In this document: in pieces, positions 1 to 11,349 of the stretch | Numbering within the stretch: the stretch's first letter is position 1 | Layout: the number at the start of each line of letters is the position of its first letter | NCBI GenBank assembly: GCA_949752735.1 | Contig: OX457036.1 | Coordinates: 87,273,487 to 87,337,486, forward strand | DNA length: 64,000 nucleotides | DNA from: Lumbricus terrestris | Taxonomy: Eukaryota; Annelida; Clitellata; Crassiclitellata; Lumbricidae | Direction of reading: 5' to 3' | Program-made: the position numbers and the translations under genes | Notes under the pieces: generated by a model | What the model saw: only the letters and a program-made list of their open reading frames with translations | The model's database searches: none | What the model was told of the DNA's origin: nothing

Positions 1-438
1 TAATAATAAATCTAAACGTTGCTTGCCTTAAGCGAAGACCGTGTCGCTTGACTGAGGAGTTTAAACTGAAATGGTCAGATAAAATACCTAGCTGTTCACA
101 TAGGCCGATATATATATATATAATTATATATATATATGTACAAAACGTGAAGAATACGAAAGTGGTCATCAAAACCCTATTATATTCTGTCGATTCTGCA
201 TCTATTGCCCCTTGAAATTCATTGCATAGTGATGTTCGTTGTAAGCTATGCGATTTCCGGAGGTATTTCGGCACAACACAGTGATGCAAGACCTCGCATG
301 TCGACTACTTCAGTAAGAATCAGTATGCAGGCATTAATTAAATAAATCATTCATTTTCTAATAGATTGCGACAGCACTAAGGCTTTGCAGTTACATAGAT
401 TGCGTAGAACTTCCGGTTTTGCCTAGAGTTTCCAACCA

Positions 439-880
439 GACAGCAGTGCATATATTAAGAAGCGATGAATTATTACCTGTTGCGGGTATTGTCCGACCAT
501 GAGTGTTCAGAAACTACAAGCCTGGTTGAACATCGGCTCAAAACGGCTAAGCATACAATTATTTCGTCTAAAATCCTATCAAAAACAGTCTTATATTCAC
601 TAACAATGTCGGATGCTAGAGCTCTATTATAATCCATGCTGTTGGTAGCTTTGACAGACAGCAGTGCATATATTAAGAAGCGATGAATTATTACCTGTTG
701 CGGGTATTGTCTGACCATGAGTGTTCAGAAACTACAGGCCTGGTTGAACATCGGCTCAAAACGGCTAAGCATACAATAATTATTATTGCGTCTAAAATCC
801 TATCAAAAACAGTCTTATATTCACTAACAATGTCGGATGCTAGAGCTCCATTATAATCCATGCTGTTGGTAGCTTTGACA
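439..880. repeat. Two tandem ~220-bp units in the 5' flank of gene 1
   Basis: The segment 439-656 (218 bp) is repeated almost exactly as 657-880 (224 bp), and a third, diverged start of the unit begins at 881. Each unit opens with GACAGCAGTGCATATATTA and ends with GGTAGCTTTGACA. Related unit starts lie at about 16190 and 16409 upstream of gene 2 and near 36907 upstream of gene 3, so unit number varies among the loci. Confidence 0.8.
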
Positions 881-1514
881 GACAGCAGGGCACATATTAG
901 GAAGCCGCGAATTAGGCGCTACTGCGTGTACTTTGTACGTTGCACTTTGAAAATTTTCTGAAAGGTCTTTGCCGACCAGCTACACACAGTAATATGCTAT
1001 AGATTGTTCTCCTAGATAGATATAAAATATCATTAAAAAATAATTTAGAGACACAGTTTGCGTTACGACATTTGAGGCTGTGACAACTTAAAATGTGTGT
1101 TTCGACTTTAGATTTCATATAGCAGTTATTCCAGATGACCATCACAATCTTAGTTTGAGCGGATTGTCAACTGACAACAGAAAAACTGGGCTTAAGACTT
1201 TCATGTAGCAGTAATCCAAGATCAGCTTAAGACCATTATAATATGCCATTGCAATTATAGTTTGAGCGGAATTTCTACTGTCATCGGTAAGCAGGCTACT
1301 ATGGTTTTCTTAATTAATACAACACTAAGCAAGAATTTATACTTGAGCTGATAGTAGTATTTCTTGCGTGTCAACGATTTGCGTAGTAGGCTATAATAGA
1401 GTACTATACTCGGCAGTGTGGATCAATGACAGTTTTATACTAACTGTTCTTACCACCCGGACTCGATCCGGACCACCTTCGGACAACTCTTACAGACAAC
1501 CTAATGACTTGGTT

Positions 1515-1592
1515 CAGCGCTCGCGAATAAGCTGGTGCCCCGCGCTTGGCTTTCGAGTAGCGCTTTAGAAGTGTGGAGATTACGATAACGGT
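1515..1592. repeat. Dispersed ~75-bp repeat, copy 1
   Basis: The block containing CCCCGCGCTTGGCTTT and ending GGAGATTACGAT recurs at about 42172-42241, just before the Ig2 exon of gene 3. The two sites are not equivalent positions in the tandem unit, so this is a dispersed repeat rather than a product of the gene duplication. Its class is not clear. Confidence 0.6.
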
Positions 1593-2056
1593 CACGATAT
1601 CCTGAAAGTGCTTTATTCAGCTATGTAGGCTAATAATTATTATATATGCCTAATACTTGCTCTAGCCCAATATCCTTTCAAATTTGTTTCTGTAACCTTG
1701 GAGTTTTCTTCACAACGTCTTAATAATTGGAGGCATGAGATAAACGGCAGAGATTAAGACCAAATGTCTTGAACCACTGTAGTCCTACGCTTTGCGGCAT
1801 CGGTAGGCCTACCTCTGGTGTGAAAAATAAATGGATGATGTGTTTCAATTGTGATCCGACTGGATTTGTGTCATTCGTCCTGTGCAACTGTTTTAATGTC
1901 GGTACAACGAATAGGCTAGTCGTTTTGTATTTCTGAGTGAATTTCGCTTGATCTACATCTTCTCTAACTGTTTTTGTTCACCAGTTGATTTGGGGAATTG
2001 TGTTTCTATCCATGGATGCGCTTTAGATAGTTTTATCACCCGCACATGTAGGCCTA

Positions 2057-2211
2057 TCTTATTGCGATTCTTGGGTCCTTTGCGCTTGTCATCGCTTATT
2101 TTCACAATAGCCTATCTTGCACTTTATGCTAAGGATAAAATTTTAGGCTATTAAATGAATTTCTGAGAAACATTCCAGCACTTGTTTTCGATTGTAGAAT
2201 ACTGACGAACA
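2057..2211 (+). promoter_or_regulatory. Conserved proximal block and 5'-UTR acceptor of gene 1
   Basis: A block starting TCTTATTGCGATTCTTGGG is conserved 140-162 bp before the start codon in all three full genes (2057, about 16693, 38069). Just before the ATG there is a conserved acceptor-like TTGTAG (gene 3: TTGCAG), 14-16 bases upstream. This suggests that the first coding exon is preceded by a 5'-UTR intron. The promoter and transcription start are not identified. Confidence 0.45.
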
Positions 2212-2514
2212 ATGCAACTTAAAGTTGTCGTTTTTCTGGCCTTGTGGGTCATCTGCTTAAGGCCTTCAGAAGCAGCTTTGGGTAAAGCCTTTTCTGCTAT
2301 TGTCCCGTCTGGCAATGATGGAAGGTCGTGCGCTATTGACGTTCCATCCAAAGAAGAATTTCGTTCTGACTTCATCCAATGCGGGGTTTCATGCACAGTG
2401 GAACCTACCTGCATTTACTTCAGTTACACAGAGGAAACGCAGAGATGTCTTATCTTCGATTCTTTGCCTACAACATTTGCATCGGTTGATTCCTGCAGCA
2501 GCTACAGAATCTTG
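2212..2514 (+). CDS. Gene 1 exon: signal peptide + PAN/apple-like domain
   Basis: It encodes 101 codons. Residues 1-22 form a hydrophobic signal peptide ending near SEAA. The mature part has cysteines at 40, 57, 61, 67, 79 and 95 with the spacing C-x3-C-x5-C-x11-C and a YFSYTEETQRCLIF core, as in PAN/apple modules. The ATG follows ACGAACA and is conserved in all copies. The donor is CTTG|GTTGGT in phase 0; genes 2 and 3 have GTTAGT at the same point. PAN modules bind protein or carbohydrate; the ligand here is unknown. Confidence 0.85.
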
Positions 2515-4940
2515 GTTGGTATCGCCATCTGCTCACATTCTTTGGTATAAAAAGTATTAAATAGGCGAATTGTGTATTACAATTTATTCCGAACGATCAA
2601 TATAGGCCTCAGCGGCGGCGCTAGTGGGGGCTAGGGGGTGGCTAAACCCCCCCTAAAATAGGCCATCCATTTTTTTCCCATGTAAAATAAAAAATTTGGA
2701 CGATTTACCCCATTTAGTATACCCAAAACTGAAATCCTGGCGCCGCCACTGATAGGTCTAATATATTAGAAGCCGATGATCGCTTCAGCGCAATTTTTAA
2801 TGGCGATCAATCAACATGTAGTACTCGATGCGATTTGTACTCGTAATGCCAGCGCAGAAGTTCGCTTCTGGTTGTTCCTGGCTTCCTGCCAAATTCAACG
2901 ATTTTAATGTAAAAAATAAAATTTTATTTACTAGTAAGTCTTCAATTTGAGTCAAACGTACGGTCATCTTGAGGAAAATAACTCCAAAGCATGTAGCAGC
3001 TAGCATAGTTTGCTTCCGGTTTCTTAGCCCTCTTTCTGAAAAAAGATACATCTAGTCGTCATTAATGCTTCAGAGGTATTTCTAATAATGCCATTTGTAA
3101 TCATACTGGTCTTCATCCGTGTACGCCGAAATTAGGTCTGTGTTCCGCAATGAAAGCATAATATTCATTCAGAAATGTGAATTGCAACACCCCAAGTCCT
3201 GATGCGGACTCAATACTTGCAATTAAAAATACTAAGTGTTTGCCATGATCAGATTTCTTTAAAGACTCATCCGATGCTCAAAAAGGTAATAAGCGGAAAA
3301 TTAGTTATTTTTTACAGTACGAGGAGAGAAGCAGTATGAACAATAGAGCTGAGAGAAACGATATGATACAGACCTACAATCCTACATAGAACGCATTTCT
3401 TTATCAAATGATTACTTGATGGTAACTCTTTCTTTACGTTAAAATGCAACATGGTTTTTCACACCGAATTACATAAAGCCTTAATTTTTTTATTATGCAC
3501 TTTCCTGTTATGCGCTTTCGTGCAAGATTGTTTTTGTTTAGGCCGTCAAAGCAACGGTTTAATAATAATGTAGCGGACCAGGGCTGGGCAAAAACCACCA
3601 GGAACCGAACCCCAAACCCTAGTCGTCAAGGTGTCGTCCGTCCGCGTAGACAAGGCTTCCACTGTAGATGAAAGACTAGCCAGTCAGGCTTGAAACACAT
3701 TTATTCGACGATCAAAGAAGAAACTCGCAATGCAGTCCTCAGTCAACTTCTATAGCGCCAGTGTTCGGAGCAAGTTCGGAGCAAGTTCGGAGCTATTCGT
3801 GTAGCGCCACAGTCTAAACCACTGCACCACTGTTCACAGCAATTGTCAATGCAGAACGCCGAATCGTCGTCGTGTAGACAGAAACTGAGCCTCGGTGCTT
3901 ACCCAGTCGATCGCGGTTGCGGCACAGGCGTCGGACTCCAGTCGTAGTTGCGTAGTGAAGGTCACCAGACCTTCCGTCGCGGGTCAGGCTTCGAACCCAG
4001 GCGTCGTAGTTGCACAGCGAAGGTCACCAGACCTCCCGTCGTCGACAGGCGCTGAGTTTCGGTAGCGTCGTCGAACTCCAGTCGTCGGCGTTGCACAGCG
4101 AAGATCACCAGACCTTCCGTCGCGGGTCAGGCTTCGAACCCCGGCGTCGTCGTTGCACAGCGAAGGTCACCAAACCTTCCGTCGTCGACAGGCGCTGAAT
4201 TTCGGTAGCGTCGTCGAATCGTCGTCGCGCTCTCCAAAACGTTTTCCTCCGGACGATTACCCGCTGACTGTACTGCGACTTGAACCCGCAACAGTCGACC
4301 GACGCGTCTTTCCACTGTTCCTCGGCGACTCGATGACGATGAAGACTGCTTCTCTCGCTGACGATGACTCTGTGTTCCTTGACGTGACGATTGGCGGCTG
4401 ACTCGAAGACTTGATCGCTGACTCTGTATTTCGATGACTGTGTATTTCGATGACTGGCGTGCCTACGTGCGCACTCGTATATGTGTATCACGAGGCCACG
4501 CCCATGTAGGCACCAATTCATGTAGACGCTGGCCGAGGTAGACGCTAGGCCACGCCCACCAATTCGTGTAGACGCCAATTCAGGTAGACGCTAGGCCACG
4601 CCCACCAATTCGTGTAGACGCCAATTCAGTTAGACGCGATACTTAGGCAGACACGGACACGGACACGGACACAGATACGGACACGGACACTCAATGAAAA
4701 TTAAACTCCACGGGCCCAATCTTCAACAATAATAGTATGTGCACTTGTCATAGCGCCCCTTCCAGATGGCTACCCAGAGGCGCTCCCGACTACATCATTA
4801 CCAGACGGGACACTGAATCGGAAATTCACACCATAGCGCTGAGTAATTGCAAGTGGAGTACTTTTCCAAGGTTCCTACGCCGCGGCTTGAGGAAGTCTCG
4901 AACCGAAATAGTAGTATAGTAGTAGCAGTAGTAGTAGGCC

Positions 4941-4973
<33 letters not shown>

Positions 4974-4995
4974 GCTATGTGCAGTAGTAGTAGGT

Positions 4996-5044
<49 letters not shown>

Positions 5045-5048
5045 CAGC

Positions 5049-5144
<96 letters not shown>

Positions 5145-5169
5145 TGTAGTGGTATTAGTGGTGGTAGTG

Positions 5170-5236
<67 letters not shown>

Positions 5237-8200
5237 CAGTAGTAGTAGTAGTAGTAGTTGTTGTAGTAGCAGCAGCAATAACAATAATATTAATAGTAAT
5301 TTTAATAATAATGCAATGGACAATGTCAATACAAGGTCATAAGAAACAGCGATGCAATCTAAAGTGATAGGTTGAGAACTATGAGAACTATATTCCCATC
5401 CGATCAAAACGAATCCATAACTATTGCACAGCTTAGTCTACAGGCCATGTTGCGCTGTCAAACTAATGGTAGATACGGAAGATCTCTCTGAAAGATACCG
5501 TGGAACTCGTCGGATCCCGTGCAACACTTGAATGTCGAAGATCATCGCCAGTGGTGGAGTGGACGTTTGCTGAAGCGATCAATGCAACACCAAAGGTCAT
5601 CGTCAATCGATGCCAAGTGTTGGACGAATATACCGACCTGTATGCAGTCGATAGAAGTAACCTCAGATGCAATCTAATCATCAGAAATATTACAATGAAC
5701 CAACGAGGATTGTACACTTGCAGAGATCAGCTTTCAACTGAAACTCCATCTACAGCGAATGTTGGAGTTCAATGTACTAAATTATATTACTAATTCTTTT
5801 CTTATGCACTATATATATATATTTATGCACTATATATATATATATAGATCTCTATACTATAGCGATATTTATTTTACAAATTCATAAAGCGCCTCTTCAA
5901 GGTAGGCTACTCAGAAGCGCTCCCGCTCAACCACGGCTAAATAAAGCAGTTTTTAGTTTCTTATGGAACAGAGTGGAGTGACCCATGGGAATTAAGGCAG
6001 GGTAACAGGGAGACCATTCCAAGTTGTAGGACCTGCAACAGAGAATGAACGACGCTGTCGGATAGCTGTCTTAATATTGATCAACTATGACTTTGTTAAT
6101 ATGGTTATTTGGTTAACATTACCTAAGACCTCTGGTGTTCAACTATATCACTTGACGTAGGCCTAATCATGCATTGTTTCTCTCATATACCTTACAGTAG
6201 GGTTTCCAATAGACTTGCAAGATTGCATGCTCCGTCATCCAATAGCCTTTGCCGCTTTGAGATTCAGCATTTAATTGCTAAGTTTCACTTCCAAATGCAG
6301 ATGTCATGTTTTGATGAGTATCTTAGACTATCTCGACCAGCTAATCACTGGTTGAACACAACATTTAAGATTTGGCATACTAGACCAAAAGCGATCAACG
6401 AATGCAGTTTAGCCAAGTAGGATAGCCTACTACTAGGCATCTATAAATACGACACTGAAAAAGCATTGGTCCTGCAAACAAGGGATATTTTAAGGAAGCA
6501 TTTATAACTATCAGATCCACATAATAAACTATGAAAATGCATTGTTATATGTCGTCTGAGATTCGTGCATAAAAAGAAAAACGTGAGCATAATGCCATAC
6601 GAATCTTAAACCAATGCATTGGTAGTCATCAGATTATTATGGTTGATCAAAATTCATTACTGAAAATCTATCAATAGAACTGATATAGCCTACCGGTAAC
6701 TGCTCAGTAAAAAACACACACAAGAAGTTGCATGCCAGCCCGTTTTGCGATCGTTTTTCCACATACTAATTCCTTGTATGTGATATAGTTGTAGGCCTGA
6801 CCTGCAACACAAGTGCTCCTGATGACACCATACTGAACGGAGCAGTCCTGCAGCTGACGTGCAACATAAACTTCTCTAGCAACCTGGTGCCATCTTTTGA
6901 ATGGAAGGATTTTATGAACCAAGTTGTATCGAACGCAACAACGAATGCTACGGCTTCTCATGTTATGTCTAGTATTTCAATACCAGCATTTCTACCATTT
7001 GTCAAGTGGTTCACCTTCGTAACGTATATGTCAACTGCGCCAGCTTACACCTACAAATGGGCATCCAAAAATGTTACGGTCTGTAAGTATGCTACGCTTC
7101 ATCTCTGATAGAAACTTAAAGAAGCAATCGCATCCTCTGTTGTCAAAATGTCGGCGAAATGCACAACTTTTTCCCTTCGAGTCAGACCTACTACGTAGAG
7201 GGTGGGGGTGGAAGCAGACTGCTTTCAAGCGCCAGAGGGTAAGAGTAGGCCTACCCCATTAATGAAAAAGTTGAGCATAGAAGATCACCCCTGATATTTT
7301 TCCAATCCCCAGGGATTCTCCCTAATCTCCCGTGAGCTTCCTCCGGATAAATTTATCGGTCACTTCCCGTCATCTCACAGGGTAAATCTTTATTTAATTT
7401 GACTCTTGCTTTAGGCCTACACTCACTTAAAATTTGACTCTGCACTTCTATCACATTCGCACCCATCAGGGTCTACCACGGCAGAGGTAGAGGGAGGAAG
7501 CAGCCTGTTTCCAACTTGTGCCAAAGCGAAAGTTCCCCCTTAATGATATGGATGAGCATAGGAAATACCCTGGACATTCCTCCCGCCATCTCACAGGGTT
7601 GATAATTTAATATGACTTTGCTTCATATTCTTAAATTTGTTCAGGACTGCGCCTCTATGGCGTTCGCTTTCATAACTCATAATTAACTACGCAGTGTGTT
7701 AAAATTTTGTTTGACGTAATATAAACATTTGATCAAGTGACACTGATTTGCTTTTATAGGCCTGTTATAGGCGACAAATAAAATGAACAATATTTCTTAA
7801 GAATGAGTTTTAGCGATATGAGGCAAAGATATAACAGTAAAGCAGTATTTTTTACAGAAAAGGATTTTAGCCTGTTAAAGTAGGTCTAAACATTAATCAA
7901 ACATCAAATGCTTCGTTGCTCAACAATTGACTGTTAACAATTAACTAAGGCTTCTTTTGGAATCCAGACATATCGCCCTAGACATTTTCCCCCGAATATT
8001 TCCTATCTGGATTCGCTTCATGGCGTTTCAATAGCACAATTCCCGGATATTTAACACAAATGTACCTAAAATGTAAATTTACATCTGTCTACATACATCA
8101 ATAGAGCTTTAATGCGTGAGGATGTAAATTTATAAGCCATTTGCTTGTGATGATTGCATTAACAAAATGACATTAATTATAGTGTGTCAATGTTCTGTTT

Positions 8201-9561
8201 GTTAAAAAATAGGTGCATAATTTACATAATAACTTTGAAGATCTTAAGGAATGCTGTGGCCTATGTGATATTTTATCGTGCAAAACGAATGAGGTTGATG
8301 AGGTTTCCCTCATTCATCACCTTTTGAGAAATTGGCTGTGGATTTTTCATCACTCGAAGCAGGGCCTACTCTCCCCGCTGTAAGCTGGAAGCATTCCCAT
8401 TACCAGAAACCTCTTGCCTATAATTTATATGACGAGGGAGGGCGTCAGCACATGGAGAATTAAGTGTCTTCGATTCTTTGCAGATAGGGACTGACTTGAG
8501 CAATAATGAAACCGCAAAGCAAGCCTTGCTTAACAGCTCTCTAGCAATAATATCACAACTTTTGCATAGTTTATTAAGTAAACTTGATGTACAATTGAAC
8601 ATGTATAGGCCTAGTGCTTGTATACACTTGCATGTTTGACTATATCTTAATATTTTGCCATTACAGTGCGGAAATTTAGAAAAATTCAAACAATGGGAGG
8701 GGACACTTTTGAAATCTTAGACCACAACCATCAGAACTGAAATAATGTGTAAGTTTGCTAAAATGACTGTGAAGATTTTCCAAAGTTTTATTTAAAAAGA
8801 CTATTCAAGTGCCAACATTAAACATTAAACTTAGCGTTAACTGAACTATAAGACAAAATGTCTGCTTTAGTTTCTCAGTCCGTTGAGAATCGAACATCTA
8901 CCTCTGTGCTCTGTCCATCGAGCCTACTCTTGTTCGCTCACATATACACCTTCGACTCGCTCCCTTCAACCAGTTCCTTCCGGTCAGCCCCGCACCCCAA
9001 TCAATAATTGTTCACAATTGTACACAGCCTAAACAGGGCACAACTAAACGCTCACCTACAATTATAGGCCTAGGCCTAAGCGTCTATTTGCAGGTGCAAA
9101 GACAGCCGCTCCTTCACGGTTCGATCATGATTAATATAGATCTCTATTCGTCACAATGACAGTCTAAATGCTACCGTTGCATTGTGGACATTCAAGAAAT
9201 GTCAAAGATGCCCTTCTCCCAAAAACCCTCCATGCTCGGCGCCTCGCGCCTTCATGCCCTCAAACTCAAAACCAAGTCTCCGTCTATGCATACAATTGTC
9301 TATTTCCTATTTATGCATGTATGTTCATCAACCTCCTATTAATTCGATCATTCCTTCATTCATTAATTCATTAACTCATTCATTAAATCATTAAATCGTT
9401 CGTTTATTAATTCAGTCACTTCTGTAAACAATCAATCATTCAGTCATGTATACATACATATATTATTTATCTGGTCACCTGGTGCCGTCAGCTCTTGGAG
9501 CTCTGGCGACATTCGTGATGTATCCTCTAGAAGAATATTAGGCCTATTAGGCCTACTAATA

Positions 9562-9602
<41 letters not shown>

Positions 9603-11200
9603 GTAGCGGACCAGGGCTGGGCAAAATGACACCAGGAACCGAACCCCAAACCCTAGTCACCAAGGCGATGTCCGTCCGTGTAGTCCGGCGTCAACTGAAG
9701 ATTGACGACTAGCCAGTCAGGCTTGAAACTCATTTATTCGACGATCAAAGAAGAAACTCGCAATGCAGTCCTCAGTCAACTTCTATAGCGCCAGTGTTCG
9801 GAGCAAGTTCGGAGCAATATTCGGAGCAATGTTCGGAGCTATTCATGTAGCGCCACTGTCCAAGCCACTGCGCCACTGTTCACAGCAATTGTCAATGCAG
9901 AACGCCGACTCTTCTTCGTGTAGATCACCGCTGCCTCGCCAGCGCCCGCAGAAAGTCTGTGAAGTGGGTCAGGTTTCGAGCCCCGCGCGTCGTCGTGTAG
10001 ATCACCGCTGCCTCGCCAGCGCCCGCAGAAAGTCTGTGAAGTGGGTCAGGTTTCGAACCCCGCGCGTCGTCGTGTAGGCAGAACCCGAGCCTCGGTGCTT
10101 ACCCAGTCGATAGCGGGGTTGCAGCACCGGCGTCGAACTCGCGTCGTCGTGGCACAGCGAAGATCACCAGACCTTCCGTCGTCGGCAGCGTCGATCTCCG
10201 GTCGGAAGCGTCCGCGGGTCAGGTTTCGAACTCCGGCGTCGTAGTTGCACAGCGGAGGTCACCAAACCTTCCGTCGACAGGCGCTGAGTTTCGGTAGCGT
10301 CGTCGAATCGTCGTGCGCTCTCCAAAGCGTTTTCCTCGGACGATTTCCTGCTGGCTGTACTGCGACTCGAACCCGCAACAGTCGAACGACGTGTCTTTCC
10401 ACTGTTCCTCGGCGACTCCTTCGATGACGGCCTCTCTCGATCGACGACTCGATGATTGTTTCCCTCGATGACTCTGTGTTCATTGACGTGACTCGAAGAC
10501 TTGACGTGACTGCACTTCTGGACGTGACTGCCTTGCCCTGCGTGCGCACTCGTATAATATCTCACGAGGCCACGCCCACCAATTCGTGTAGACGCCAATT
10601 CAGGTAGACGCCAATTGAGGTAGATGCCAATTGAGGTAGACGTCAATTGAGGTAGACGCCAATTGAGGTAGACGTTAGGTCACGCCCACCAATTCGTGTA
10701 GACGCCAATTCAGGTAGACGCCAATTGAGGTAGATGCCAATTGAGGTAGACGTCAATTGAGGTAGACGCCAATTGAGGTAGACGTTAGGTCACGCCCACC
10801 AATTCGTGTAGACGCCAATTCAGGTAGACGCCAATTCAGGTAGACGCCAATTCAGGTAGACGCCAATTCAGGTAAACGTTAGGCCACGCCCACCAATTCG
10901 TGTAGACGCCAATTGAGGTAGACGCCAATTGAGGTAGACGTTAGGCCACGCCCACTAATTCGTGTAGACGCCAATTGAGGTAGACGCCAATTCAGGTAAA
11001 CGTTAGGCCACGCCCACCAATTCGTGTAGACGCCAATTGAGGTAGACGCCAATTGAGGTAGACGTTAGGCCACGCCCACTAATTCGTGTAGACGCCATAC
11101 GTAGGCAGTCACGGACACTGACATTGACAAGGGCACTGACAGGGACACTCAATAAAAAAATACACCCCATGAACCCGATTTCCAACATTATTATTATTTA

Positions 11201-11251
<51 letters not shown>

Positions 11252-11293
11252 TAATCCTTTTAATATCTTCAAAAAAGGTAGGTATACACGAAG

Positions 11294-11349
<56 letters not shown>

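Larger units (their letters stand above)
1..2056. other. 5' flank of gene 1; no gene seen
   Basis: No convincing coding exon was found. Much of this stretch (about 104-2200) is colinear with the flank of gene 2 (about 15860-16850) and parts of the flank of gene 3 (about 36820-38200), so it is the upstream part of the tandem unit. It holds an AT dinucleotide tract near 108-137 and a local tandem duplication described separately. Short open frames here are not conserved between the copies. Confidence 0.7.

Noticed and set aside
4105..4578. 157-codon minus-strand frame (and 10164-10646)
   Set aside because: Both lie in the two copies of the TG...CA element, differ by many indels and follow its internal repeats; no known domain.
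4967..5407. Long poly-Leu, poly-Ser and poly-Val open frames
   Set aside because: They are produced by the AGT repeat on both strands; no start context, splice support or conservation.
6169..6420. 83-codon + frame in the Ig1-Ig2 intron of gene 1 as an extra exon
   Set aside because: The colinear sequence in gene 3 (about 41568-41760) is not open, so it is not a conserved coding exon.
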